Part shown: positions 35,650 through 45,486 of the stretch, one piece after another | Position numbering within the stretch: the first letter of the stretch is position 1 | Layout of the letters: the number at the start of each line of letters is the position of its first letter | Assembly: GCF_900100605.1 (NCBI RefSeq) | Contig: NZ_FNCN01000002.1 | Coordinates: 198,091-262,090, forward strand | DNA from: Sinosporangium album | GTDB taxonomy: Bacteria > Actinomycetota > Actinomycetes > Streptosporangiales > Streptosporangiaceae | Reading direction: 5' to 3' | Length of the DNA stretch: 64,000 nucleotides | The notes under the pieces: generated by a model | What the model was told of the DNA's origin: nothing | What the model saw: the letters and a program-made list of their open reading frames with translations, nothing else | Databases searched by the model: none | Translations under genes and position numbers: made by a program

Positions 35650-37011
35650 ATGACCAGCAGAAAGCAGTTCAAGGCCCGCGTCAGGCAGCGCATGGCGAAG
35701 ACCGGTGAGAGCTACACCGTGGCCCTCCGGCATTTCGTCCGGCATCCCGAGGCCCTCCACGACCCGCGCCCCGAGCCCTCCGAGACGGTCTCCGAGACGG
35801 TCTCCGAGACGGCCGGGACCGCCCGCGGTTCTGCGGCCGAGCTCCTCGCCGACCACGGCTGGCGCTTCCTGGGCGGGCGCCACTCCCACAGCGCCTCGGT
35901 CACCTCGGTCCTGGTGAACGCGGGGGTTCAGGTGAGTGAGGCGGCCGTGTTCCTGGCGGGCGGGGGCATTGGGGCGGGTTACATCCTGTGGGAGTTCAAA
36001 GAGCACGACAGCCGGCATCTGGTCCTCGGCTTCCGCAACCGATGGCAGTATCACGACTCGTTCCTCGACAAGGCGCTGGGCAGGCTCGGCGTCCCGAGCC
36101 GCACCCACCGCACCGGAGGGGCGAAGTCGGCGGCGGCGGTGCTCGCGGCCGAGCTGGACGGCGGGCACCCGTGCGTGGTGCTGCCCGACCGCTACCAGAT
36201 CGGATATTGGGGCCTTCCCGCGCATCTCGACGGCCACGGCGGGCATCCGGTCGTCGCCTACCGGCGCGACGCGAGCGGGGTGTTCGTCGACGACCGGGGT
36301 CTTGTGCCCGTCCACGTGCCGCAGGAGCGGATGGACGCGGCCCGCGCCCGCGTCGGCTCCTACAAGAACATCTCGCATGTTCTCGAACCCGTCCCCATCG
36401 GGGAGGAACGCCTGGCCGCCGCCGTGCTCGACGGGTTGCGGGACTGCGCGGAGCACCTGTCGGGGTCCTCGGACTCGTTCGCCCTGCCCGCCTGGCGCAA
36501 GTGGGCGAGGATGACGGGCGACCGGCGGAACGCCAAGGGCTGGCCGAAGGTCTTCGCGGGAGGCCGGGGGCTCGCGGGGGCGCTGCTGTCGATCTGGGAG
36601 GCCGCGGGGCCCGACGGCATGGACGGCGGCGACCTGCGCGACCTGTTCGCCGACGGCCTTGCCGAGGCGGCGGCGCTGCTCGATCGGCCCAGGCTGGAGC
36701 GGTTGGCAGCGGGTTTCCGTGAGATTCACGATATGTGGGGCGAGCTCGCCGACGCCGCCTTCCCGGCGGACATACCGGACTACGCGCGCATGCGCGAGTT
36801 GACCGCTTCGGTGCGCCTTGCCGTACTCACCGAGGGCGCCATCGACCTGGACGCCGCGGCGGAGCTGTGGCGGCTGCGCGGCGCCGCCGACGCCGCGCCG
36901 CCGCCGTTCGACCAAGAGGAGCACTGCGCTGCGCTCGGCAGGGGGCTGGCCGCGATCCACGAGGCCGAGACCGCCGCCGTGGCGGCCCTCCGTACGGCCC
37001 TGGCCGACTGA
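35650..37011 (+). CDS. BtrH-like protein (BtrH_N/DUF4872) with N-terminal TGESY helix motif
   Basis: 453 residues from ATG 35650. The N-terminal MTSRKQFKARVRQRMAKTGE-SYTVALRHF motif is seen on many actinobacterial proteins. A short ETVSETVSETA linker follows, encoded by three 12-bp repeats (35779-35814). The BtrH_N-type fold is GRHSHSASVTSVLVNAGVQV then SEAAVFLAGGGIGAGYILWE, and the C-terminal part is helical. BtrH is the acyltransferase of butirosin synthesis and relatives are papain-like transferases; the family Cys (GxHC) is Ser here. No biosynthetic genes surround it, so activity is uncertain. Confidence 0.75.
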   Translation: MTSRKQFKARVRQRMAKTGESYTVALRHFVRHPEALHDPRPEPSETVSETVSETAGTARGSAAELLADHGWRFLGGRHSHSASVTSVLVNAGVQVSEAAVFLAGGGIGAGYILWEFKEHDSRHLVLGFRNRWQYHDSFLDKALGRLGVPSRTHRTGGAKSAAAVLAAELDGGHPCVVLPDRYQIGYWGLPAHLDGHGGHPVVAYRRDASGVFVDDRGLVPVHVPQERMDAARARVGSYKNISHVLEPVPIGEERLAAAVLDGLRDCAEHLSGSSDSFALPAWRKWARMTGDRRNAKGWPKVFAGGRGLAGALLSIWEAAGPDGMDGGDLRDLFADGLAEAAALLDRPRLERLAAGFREIHDMWGELADAAFPADIPDYARMRELTASVRLAVLTEGAIDLDAAAELWRLRGAADAAPPPFDQEEHCAALGRGLAAIHEAETAAVAALRTALAD

Positions 37012-37229
37012 CGCCTCCACCTCCAAGACGGCCCTTACGGTGGTAGGAGCCGTAAGGGCTGATCGATGCCCTGAGACGGATACTCGCTCGTGGAGCGGCA
37101 TCCGATTGAGGCGAGCACTCCTCATGTGAATCTCGAGGTACGTCTTTGCCGATCCTGCCCGCTGGTCCTGGGTGGGACCTCGGTAGTGTGATGTAGCCTG
37201 TGATGTGAGTCCTCTTTGGAGAGTGTCTG

Positions 37230-37991
37230 ATGTTTGATTTCCTCCCTGCTGCAGAGGTCATGGTCTTGCGTCGGGCTCCTCTTCGGCAGGTCATTGCCCA
37301 GGTCCGCTTTGAGAGTCAGAGCGCTCTTGGCACGCATCAGGGGGCAGCACGTGTCCATGAGGTTCTTGTCGACGACTATCCACGCATGCTGACCGAGCAG
37401 CAGCAGGTTTTCACCATGACCTCTGCCGGCGGGGTGTCGACAGTGACACATCCACAGTTCCGCCTCACCGACCTAGAGCAATCATGGTCAGTGGTCATGG
37501 GCTCTGAACATGTGACATTGGAGACGAACGCATATTCATCGTGGACTGTACTAAGGGAGCGCCTCGAAGCGGCGCTGGCCGCCGTGGGCAGTATCACGAA
37601 GTTGCGCATCCGTGAACGGATCGGGCTTCGCTATGTAAACCACGTTGCATCCGACGCGAACGGGATGCTTACGGATCGCATTAGACCTGAGCTCCTGGGG
37701 CCTGCGTCCGAACCCGCGTGGAAGCAGGGCGTGGATACGATGATCAGCCAGGTCGTGGCCACGGACGGTACGGCCCAGTTGCTCCTCCGCTATGGGCTTG
37801 CCGATGAGCAGTCTCATGGTCGAGTAGGTTTTTTCATTGACATCGACTCCGTCGACAGTGCGCCTGTCGGATTCTCCATGTCGGATACCATGAGTTACTT
37901 CGACCGGTTGAACGACGTCGGTTATCGCTGCTTTTGCTGGTGTGTTCCAGAAGCACATCGGAAGCAGTTGACCACGGGTGACGGCGGTTGA
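37230..37991 (+). CDS. TIGR04255 family protein
   Basis: 253 residues with the TIGR04255 layout: an N-terminal RRAPLRQVIAQVRFESQ beta strand, VTLETNAYSSWTVLRERLEA, the hallmark RIRERIGLRYVNHV, and a C-terminal DRLNDVGYRCFCWCV helix. Function unknown; the family is sporadic and often linked to HTH genes in mobile or defence-type regions. A helix-turn-helix gene follows 23 bases later. Base composition is less GC-biased than the core genes. Confidence 0.82.
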   Translation: MFDFLPAAEVMVLRRAPLRQVIAQVRFESQSALGTHQGAARVHEVLVDDYPRMLTEQQQVFTMTSAGGVSTVTHPQFRLTDLEQSWSVVMGSEHVTLETNAYSSWTVLRERLEAALAAVGSITKLRIRERIGLRYVNHVASDANGMLTDRIRPELLGPASEPAWKQGVDTMISQVVATDGTAQLLLRYGLADEQSHGRVGFFIDIDSVDSAPVGFSMSDTMSYFDRLNDVGYRCFCWCVPEAHRKQLTTGDGG

Positions 37992-38014
37992 GGCCCGACT
38001 GACTGGGAGGCACG

Positions 38015-38854
38015 GTGTCTGGAGAATCGTTCGACCCCGGTGCATCACTCATGACGGGCACCGGCTACGACATCGATCGTTTCGCGCAGCGGTTCTCAAC
38101 CGGCCTGCTCAGCGGCACAGGCACGGGGGAGCCTGCCGGTCAAGACATCACCCTCGTTGTCCGGGGAAGTGCTGAGGCGGCCAACCCTGAAGACCTGGCG
38201 CGCATCCTGGATGTCTTGCGGAGCATCACCCTCCACCCCGCGGGCGACACGGCCGCGCTCACGAGGTGGGCACGGGTTCTGGGGCAGCTCGCGAATTTGC
38301 GGCTGGCCTCGGTGGGGCATGTGTTTGAGATCGAGGAGATCTCGCGGGGGGGTGCCCAACCGGAGGAGATTCGGTCTGAGCGCTCAGACAGCACGCGGCC
38401 CGTGGAGCAGGTCCACTCCCGGCTCGCCCGAGAGTTGCGTGAATGCACAGGTCTTGGTGCTCGCGTCCTGGGAGAGACGCTTGGCGTGAGCCGCGAGCAA
38501 TACTCTCGATGGATCAGCGGACATGCGATCAGCGACCTCCGTCACGGCCAGCTCAACTATCTGCACACCCTGATAACCGACTTGGTGCGAAAGCTGGGGC
38601 TTCCGGCGGCGAAGGTGTGGCTGAACACACCCATCGGCGGAGTGACGCCTGTTGAGTTGATGACCAGGCGTCGTCTGGACCTGCTTCACCGTGCGATCGT
38701 CCAGGTTCCAGATGTTGACCCCGTCGTTGACGGGGTCAACGTGGCGCTGGCGGTGGAAGAGGACAACGATCTGTTCGAGGGCGATACCGACGAGGACGCT
38801 TGGAATCCCTACGACTCAGTGGGTGGGCCCGCAGGGTCGGCGGAGAAGGCTTGA
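38015..38854 (+). CDS. HTH protein with MbcA/ParS/Xre-antitoxin-like C-terminal region
   Basis: 279 residues, GTG start behind GGGAGG. The N-terminal ~125 residues are of unknown type. An HTH of the Xre kind follows (LGARVLGETLGVSREQYSRW then ISGHA, about 148-172). The C-terminal helical part includes KVWLNTPIGGVTPVELMTRR, matching the MbcA/ParS/Xre antitoxin element (WLNTPxxxxxxTPxELL). Acidic tail. Adjacent to TIGR04255, possibly an operon regulator or antitoxin; no RES or other toxin is recognisable after it. Confidence 0.7.
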   Translation: MSGESFDPGASLMTGTGYDIDRFAQRFSTGLLSGTGTGEPAGQDITLVVRGSAEAANPEDLARILDVLRSITLHPAGDTAALTRWARVLGQLANLRLASVGHVFEIEEISRGGAQPEEIRSERSDSTRPVEQVHSRLARELRECTGLGARVLGETLGVSREQYSRWISGHAISDLRHGQLNYLHTLITDLVRKLGLPAAKVWLNTPIGGVTPVELMTRRRLDLLHRAIVQVPDVDPVVDGVNVALAVEEDNDLFEGDTDEDAWNPYDSVGGPAGSAEKA

Positions 38855-38864
38855 TCTTCCGCTC

Positions 38865-38978
38865 ATGAGAATCCCTTCCCCCGCAGACGACGACACGCAT
38901 TGGCTTGAGGCCGACCGGCTTTACTTTCAGCGCGGCTCACTGTGTGAGATCGACAGGCCGGTCTTCCAAGTGGACTGA
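38865..38978 (+). CDS. Possible 37-residue protein after the HTH gene
   Basis: MRIPSPADDDTHWLEADRLY then FQRGSLCEIDRPVFQVD, starting 10 bases after the HTH stop. No known family. Either a small third partner or the start of a decayed toxin-like gene; no Shine-Dalgarno is obvious. The next 240 bp before the monooxygenase-like gene show no gene. Confidence 0.35.
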   Translation: MRIPSPADDDTHWLEADRLYFQRGSLCEIDRPVFQVD

Positions 38979-39219
38979 CGGGTGTGCTCCGCCGTCCCCG
39001 ATGGCGGAAGCCGTACGGGCTCGCGGTTTCGGCCGTGTGTGCTGTGCGGGCGCTGTGCGTGTGCGGAGACACTGGTCGGCCGTTGTTCTGCGTCGAAGAA
39101 CAGCCGCTGGGGGACCCGCGGGTTGACCCTGCCGGTTGGGGTGCGGCGGAGAGCGGCGTCCGCGTCGTGAAGGCGGCCTCGGCGTCCGGGGCGGGCCTCG
39201 GGGGTGCCATGCTGGTCGG

Positions 39220-39528
39220 ATGCTCGCAGTCATCCGCTATTCCGTGCCCGGCCCGCAGAGCGAGGAGTTCGCGGGGCAGGCGCGCGAGATCCTGGACACG
39301 TTCGCCGCCCAGCCGGGGTTCCTGACCGGCCAGCTCTCCCGTTCGGTCGACGAGGAGGAGTTGTGGGTGCTGGTGACCGAATGGGAGGGGGCGGGGTTCT
39401 ACCGCCGCGCCCTGTCGGCCGCACGACTGGTGATGTATCCACTCATGACGCTCATGATCAACGAGCCGAGCGCCTTCGAGCCCTGTTATCGGAGCGAGCG
39501 GGACGGTGCGTCCCCTAAGCTTGGGTGA
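39220..39528 (+). CDS. Antibiotic-biosynthesis-monooxygenase (ABM) superfamily protein
   Basis: 102 residues starting MLAVIRYSVPGPQSEEFAGQ. A small ferredoxin-like (dimeric alpha/beta-barrel) fold with ILDTFAAQPGFLTGQLSRSV and EEELWVLVTEWEGAGFYRRA, typical of ABM-domain proteins. Family functions range from cofactor-free oxygenases to heme degradation; not assignable here. The open frame extends upstream, but this ATG fits the domain start. Confidence 0.82.
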   Translation: MLAVIRYSVPGPQSEEFAGQAREILDTFAAQPGFLTGQLSRSVDEEELWVLVTEWEGAGFYRRALSAARLVMYPLMTLMINEPSAFEPCYRSERDGASPKLG

Positions 39529-39602
39529 AATCGAGCAGGTGAAGCCCCCACTCGATCTCTCTTGTCACCAACGCCGACACCCAGCCGGACGGAGTTCCAC
39601 AC

Positions 39603-40981
<1,379 letters not shown>

Positions 40982-40988
<7 letters not shown>

Positions 40989-41019
40989 GACTGACCGAAA
41001 CGACTGAGACTGACCGAAA
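40982..41019 (+). repeat. 19-bp perfect direct repeat at the glyS stop codon
   Basis: CGACTGAGACTGACCGAAA occurs at 40982-41000 and 41001-41019. The first copy contains the glyS stop codon, and a degenerate third copy follows. Probably a small duplication by slippage. Confidence 0.75.
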
Positions 41020-41069
41020 CACTGGGACGACCGTAACGACGGAGACTCCGATCGGACCCGGCTTCGGAG

Positions 41070-41101
41070 GGGCCCGCGCCACGCCCGGCGCGGGCCCTTT
41101 T
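41070..41101 (+). terminator. glyS intrinsic terminator
   Basis: GGGCCCGCGCC (41070-41080) pairs with GGCGCGGGCCC (41087-41097) around a 6-base loop and is followed by TTTT. This is a classic rho-independent terminator, unusually with a U tract for this genome. Confidence 0.92.
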
Positions 41102-41144
41102 CGCGTTTCGAGGACGCCGGGGAATGGCGGAAATGGGTTGGAGG

Positions 41145-41174
41145 ACTGGTTTACACCAATTGGTATATACCAGT
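41145..41174. promoter_or_regulatory. 30-bp double palindrome (GntR/HutC-type operator) upstream of ppdK
   Basis: Two 12-mers of the form TGGTnnnnACCA, TGGTTTACACCA (41147-41158) and TGGTATATACCA (41161-41172), lie 14 bp apart, one helical turn and a third. Together they form a 30-bp inverted repeat with 13 of 15 positions matching. It resembles the TGGTxTAGACCA-type sites of HutC-subfamily GntR regulators (DasR/NagR-like). The region to 41340 is A+T rich with possible promoters (TTGGAT, 16 bp, TATCTA). Confidence 0.7.
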
Positions 41175-41340
41175 ACAGGAGATCGGAAATTTGCCGGATC
41201 TTGAATTGGATTAGACCTGTCTTGGGGTATCTACCTGCACAGATGTCGCATGCGCCATAGGGTGACGTTTCTTCCCGATTTCTATCTGTAGAGTCCGCAA
41301 GAGAGGCAGATTGCACGTTAGAGGTCATGAAGGAGCTGTC

Positions 41341-44004
41341 GTGCCCAAATTTGTTTACGGCTTCACCGAGGGCAACAGAGATCTCAAGGACCTGCTCGGA
41401 GGCAAGGGAGCCAACCTCGCCGAGATGACCAATCTCGGACTCCCCGTCCCTCCCGGCTTCACGATCACGACCGAGGCGTGCCGCCACTACCTCACCGCGG
41501 GAGCGTTCCCATCCGGACTTGAGGACGAGATCGACCAGCACCTCCGCGACCTTGAGCACGCGATGGGGCGCAGCCTTGGCCAGAGCGACGACCCGCTGCT
41601 CGTCAGCGTGCGGTCCGGCGCCAAGTTCTCCATGCCCGGCATGATGGAGACCGTTCTCAACATCGGCCTCAACGACGAATCCGTGCAGGGTCTCGCCAAG
41701 CAGGCCGGCGGCAACGACCGCTTCGCCTGGGACTCCTACCGCCGCCTCATCCAGATGTTCGGCAAGACCGTGCTCGGCATCGACGGCGAGCACTTCGAGG
41801 AGGCGCTGGACGAGCTGAAGGCCGAGTGCGGCGCCAAGGGCGACCTCGACCTCACCGCCGCCGACTTCCGCACCCTCGTCGGCACCTTCAAGGACATCGT
41901 GCGCGAGCAGACCGGGCAGGAGTTCCCGAGCGACCCGCGCGAGCAGATGCGCCTCGCCGTACTCGCCGTCTTCCACTCGTGGAACGCTCCGAGGGCCGTG
42001 CTCTACCGGCGCCAGGAGCGCATCCCCGCCGACCTCGGCACCGCCGTCAACATCGTCGCCATGGTCTTCGGCAACCTCGGCATGGAGTCCGGCACCGGCG
42101 TCGCCTTCACCAGGGACCCCGGCAGCGGCCAGCAGGGCGTCTACGGCGACTACCTGCAGAACGCCCAGGGCGAGGACGTCGTCGCCGGCATCCGCAACAC
42201 CATGCCGCTCCAGGAGCTCGAACGCATCGACAAGGCGTCCTACGACGAGCTCATGCAGATCATGGAGAAGCTGGAGAACCACTACCGCGACCTCTGCGAC
42301 ATCGAATTCACCATCGAGCGCGGCAAGCTCTGGATGCTCCAGACTCGCGTCGGCAAGCGTACGGCCGCCGCCGCCTTCCGCATCGCCACCCAGCTCGTCG
42401 ACCAGGGCCTCATCAACCTCGACGAGGCGGTCACCCGCGTCAGCGGCGACCAGCTCGCCCAGCTCATGTTCCCCAGGTTCGACAAGGCCACCGACGCCAC
42501 GCTCATCACCAAGGGCATGAACGCCTCGCCCGGGGCCGCCGTCGGGCGCGCGGTGTTCTCCTCCGACCGCGCCGAGGAGCTCGCCGCCCGCGGCGAGGCT
42601 GTCATCCTCGTGCGGCGCGAGACCAACCCCGACGACCTGGGCGGCATGATCGCGGCCAGGGGCGTGCTGACCTCGCGCGGCGGCAAGACCTCCCACGCGG
42701 CCGTCGTCGCCCGCGGCATGGGCAAGACCTGTGTCTGCGGCGCCGAGGAGCTTGAGGTGTCCACCAAGGAGCGCCGCTTCACCGCCCCCGGCGGCGTCGT
42801 GGTCGAAGAGGGCGACGTCATCTCCATCGACGGGTCGAGCGGCGCGGTCTACCTTGGCGAGGTGCCCGTGGTGCCCTCGCCGGTGGTCGAGTACTTCGAG
42901 GGCGAGGGCGACCTCGACGACGAGCTCGTACGGGCCGTGCACCGCCTCATGGTCCACGCCGACGCCTCCCGCCGCCTCGCCGTACGCGCCAACGCCGACA
43001 ACGCCGAGGACGCGGCCAGGGCACGCAGGTTCGGGGCCGAGGGCATCGGGCTGTGCCGTACGGAGCACATGTTCCTCGGGGACCGCAGGCAGCTCGTCGA
43101 GGACCTTATCCTGGCGACCGGCGACGAGGAGCGCGAGGCCGCGCTCTCCAAGCTCGAACCGCTGCAGCGCGCCGACTACGCCGAGATCTTCGAGGCGATG
43201 GACGGCCTGCCCGTCACGATCCGGCTCATCGACCCGCCGCTCCACGAGTTCCTGCCCGACCTGACCGAACTGTCGGTCAAGGTCGCCCTGGCCGGCGACG
43301 CCGCCACCGCCAAGGACCGCACTCTGCTGGAGTGCGTCAAGCGGCTGCACGAGCAGAACCCCATGCTCGGTCTGCGCGGTGTGCGGCTCGGGCTGGTCGT
43401 GCCCGGCCTGTTCGCCATGCAGGTGCGTGCCATCGCCGAGGCGGCGCGGGCACGCGCCGAGGCGGGCGGCGACGCCCGGGCCGAGATCATGATCCCGCTC
43501 GTCGGCGCGGTGCAGGAGCTGGAGCTCGTCCGCGAGGAGGCCGAGGGCATCCTCGCCGAGATCGGGGTCGACGCGCTCATCGGCACCATGATCGAGGTGC
43601 CGCGCGCCGCGCTCACCGCCGGGCAGATCGCCGAGGCCGCGCAGTTCTTCTCGTTCGGCACCAACGACCTGACCCAGATGACGTGGGGCTTCTCCCGCGA
43701 CGACGTCGAGGCCTCCTTCTTCTCGCAGTACCTGGACCTCGGTATCTTCGGGGTTTCGCCGTTCGAGAGCCTTGACCGCGACGGTGTCGGCCGCCTCGTA
43801 CGCATCGCCGTGGAGGAGGGCAGGAAGACCAGGCCCGACCTCAAGCTCGGCATCTGCGGCGAGCACGGCGGCGACCCCGAGTCGGTCCACTTCTGCCACG
43901 AGGCCGGGCTCGACTACGTGTCCTGCTCGCCGTTCCGCATCCCCGTGGCCCGCCTTGAGGCCGGCCGCGCGGCCCTGACCTCGGACGGCTCCGACACGCG
44001 GTGA
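41341..44004 (+). CDS. ppdK: Pyruvate, phosphate dikinase
   Basis: 887 residues from GTG 41341 (VPKFVYGFTEGNRDLKDLLG), with AAGGAG five bases upstream. The N-terminal ATP-grasp includes LLGGKGANLAEM. The central phospho-His domain has RGGKTSHAAVVARGMGKTCV. The C-terminal PEP/pyruvate TIM barrel has IEVPRAALTAGQIAEAAQFF, SFGTNDLTQMTWGFSRDDVE and the active-site Cys in GICGEHGGDP. It interconverts pyruvate, ATP and Pi with PEP, AMP and PPi. A GntR-type operator lies 170 bp upstream and a hairpin follows. Confidence 0.96.
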   Translation: MPKFVYGFTEGNRDLKDLLGGKGANLAEMTNLGLPVPPGFTITTEACRHYLTAGAFPSGLEDEIDQHLRDLEHAMGRSLGQSDDPLLVSVRSGAKFSMPGMMETVLNIGLNDESVQGLAKQAGGNDRFAWDSYRRLIQMFGKTVLGIDGEHFEEALDELKAECGAKGDLDLTAADFRTLVGTFKDIVREQTGQEFPSDPREQMRLAVLAVFHSWNAPRAVLYRRQERIPADLGTAVNIVAMVFGNLGMESGTGVAFTRDPGSGQQGVYGDYLQNAQGEDVVAGIRNTMPLQELERIDKASYDELMQIMEKLENHYRDLCDIEFTIERGKLWMLQTRVGKRTAAAAFRIATQLVDQGLINLDEAVTRVSGDQLAQLMFPRFDKATDATLITKGMNASPGAAVGRAVFSSDRAEELAARGEAVILVRRETNPDDLGGMIAARGVLTSRGGKTSHAAVVARGMGKTCVCGAEELEVSTKERRFTAPGGVVVEEGDVISIDGSSGAVYLGEVPVVPSPVVEYFEGEGDLDDELVRAVHRLMVHADASRRLAVRANADNAEDAARARRFGAEGIGLCRTEHMFLGDRRQLVEDLILATGDEEREAALSKLEPLQRADYAEIFEAMDGLPVTIRLIDPPLHEFLPDLTELSVKVALAGDAATAKDRTLLECVKRLHEQNPMLGLRGVRLGLVVPGLFAMQVRAIAEAARARAEAGGDARAEIMIPLVGAVQELELVREEAEGILAEIGVDALIGTMIEVPRAALTAGQIAEAAQFFSFGTNDLTQMTWGFSRDDVEASFFSQYLDLGIFGVSPFESLDRDGVGRLVRIAVEEGRKTRPDLKLGICGEHGGDPESVHFCHEAGLDYVSCSPFRIPVARLEAGRAALTSDGSDTR

Positions 44005-44026
44005 CACCGGAGTGACCACGGCAGCA

Positions 44027-44052
44027 GGGTACGGCAGGCGCATGCCGTACCC
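44027..44052 (+). terminator. ppdK terminator hairpin
   Basis: GGGTACGGCA-GGCGCA-TGCCGTACCC, a perfect 10-bp stem 22 bases after the ppdK stop, flanked by further GCAG/CTGC pairing. Another copy of the TGCCGTAC word in a stem. Confidence 0.8.
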
Positions 44053-44085
44053 CGCTGCCGTCGAGCGACTATGCTCACTGCTCTT

Positions 44086-45339
44086 ATGGCGCACTACGAC
44101 CAGCATGACCAAGCCCGCTGGGTGCCTGAACCACCCGGCAATCCCGAGCGCGGCTCCTTCGAGCGCGACCGCGCCAGGGTGCTCCACAGTGCCGCTCTGC
44201 GCAGGCTCGCGGCCAAGACCCAGGTGGTGGGGCCGGGCGAGACCTACGATCTCGGCCAGCACATCCCCCGCACCAGGCTGACCCACTCGCTGGAGTGCGC
44301 GCAGGTCGGCAGGGAGATGGGCGAGACGCTCGGCGTCGACCCCGACCTGGTCGAGACCGCCTGCCTCGCCCACGATCTCGGGCATCCGCCGTTCGGGCAC
44401 AACGGCGAGGTGGCGCTCGACGCCCTCGCCGGAGGCTGCGGCGGTTTCGAGGGCAACGCTCAGAGCCTGCGGCTGCTCACCCGGCTTGAGGCCAAGGTGC
44501 TGCACGAGGACGGGCGGGGCGCGGGGCTCAACCTCACCCGGGCCTCGCTCAACGCGGCACTGAAATACCCGTGGACCCGCCAGGCGAGGCCGGCTCACGC
44601 CGGGCCGAAATACGGCGTCTACCCTGACGACGCGCCGGTCTTCACGTGGATCCGGGAGGGCACCGCCCCCGGCAGGGTCTCCTTCGAAGCCCAGATCATG
44701 GACTGGGCCGACGACGTCGCCTACTCCGTGCACGACCTCGAAGACGCCCTGCACTCCGGCCACGTCACGCTCGACGCCCTGCGCGACCGCGGCCAGCGCC
44801 GCGAGATCGTCAAACGCGCCATCGAGTGGGACTGCCTCGACGCCGACCCGGCCGAGCTCGCCGAACTCCTCGACCGCTTCGTCGCCGAACCCCTCTGGCC
44901 GCGGCACTTCGACGGCGGCCTCGCCGACGTCGCCGGGCTCAAAGGGCTCACCAGCACCCTCATCGGCCGCTTCTGCCGCGCCGCCGAGACCGCCACCCGG
45001 GAGGCGTACGGCTCGCGCCCCGACCGCAGGTCCGCCGATCTCGTCGTGCCGAGGACGACCCGGCTCGAATGCGCCCTTCTCAAAGGCGTCATCGCGCATT
45101 ATGTGATGTCGCGCGACGAGCATCACGCCAACCAGGCGAGGCAGCGCGACCTCATCGCCGAGCTCGGCGCGCTCATCACCCGCGGCGCGCCGGGCACCCT
45201 CGAACCCGCGTTCCGCCCGGCGTTCGAGCAGGCCGGCGGCGACGCGGCGAGGACCAGGGTCGTCATCGACCAGATCGCCTCCTTGACCGACACGTCCGCC
45301 GTCGCCTGGCACCGTCACCTGTCCCGCAGATCACGCTGA
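44086..45339 (+). CDS. dgt: Deoxyguanosinetriphosphate triphosphohydrolase-like protein (HD domain)
   Basis: 417 residues from ATG 44086 (MAHYDQHDQARWVPEPPGNP). HD-domain metal residues are LTHSLECAQVGREMGETLG, CLAHDLGHPPFGHNGEVALD and MDWADDVAYSVHDLEDAL. It hydrolyses dNTPs to deoxynucleoside and triphosphate. No Shine-Dalgarno is seen; a TATGCT 12 bases upstream hints at a leaderless transcript. Usual actinobacterial location upstream of dnaG. Confidence 0.93.
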   Translation: MAHYDQHDQARWVPEPPGNPERGSFERDRARVLHSAALRRLAAKTQVVGPGETYDLGQHIPRTRLTHSLECAQVGREMGETLGVDPDLVETACLAHDLGHPPFGHNGEVALDALAGGCGGFEGNAQSLRLLTRLEAKVLHEDGRGAGLNLTRASLNAALKYPWTRQARPAHAGPKYGVYPDDAPVFTWIREGTAPGRVSFEAQIMDWADDVAYSVHDLEDALHSGHVTLDALRDRGQRREIVKRAIEWDCLDADPAELAELLDRFVAEPLWPRHFDGGLADVAGLKGLTSTLIGRFCRAAETATREAYGSRPDRRSADLVVPRTTRLECALLKGVIAHYVMSRDEHHANQARQRDLIAELGALITRGAPGTLEPAFRPAFEQAGGDAARTRVVIDQIASLTDTSAVAWHRHLSRRSR

Positions 45340-45486
45340 CCTCACCTGCCGCGCGTTTTCCGGGGAATTGTTCGGCGGTAGTGGCGCGCTTGCGCCCAGT
45401 GACCGCGAAATACTGCGGGTGTCCCGGCCCGGCGGGCCGGCTCGGTTCGCCGGAACGGATTCATTGACGGCAGAGAGGCCAAACGC

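Noticed and set aside
35566-37125. Minus-strand frame opposite the BtrH-like gene
   Set aside because: Codon-bias shadow; the plus-strand gene has start, RBS and family motifs.
39529-39602. Possible T-box or glycine riboswitch upstream of glyS
   Set aside because: Only 74 bases separate the genes and no T-box or riboswitch core is present.
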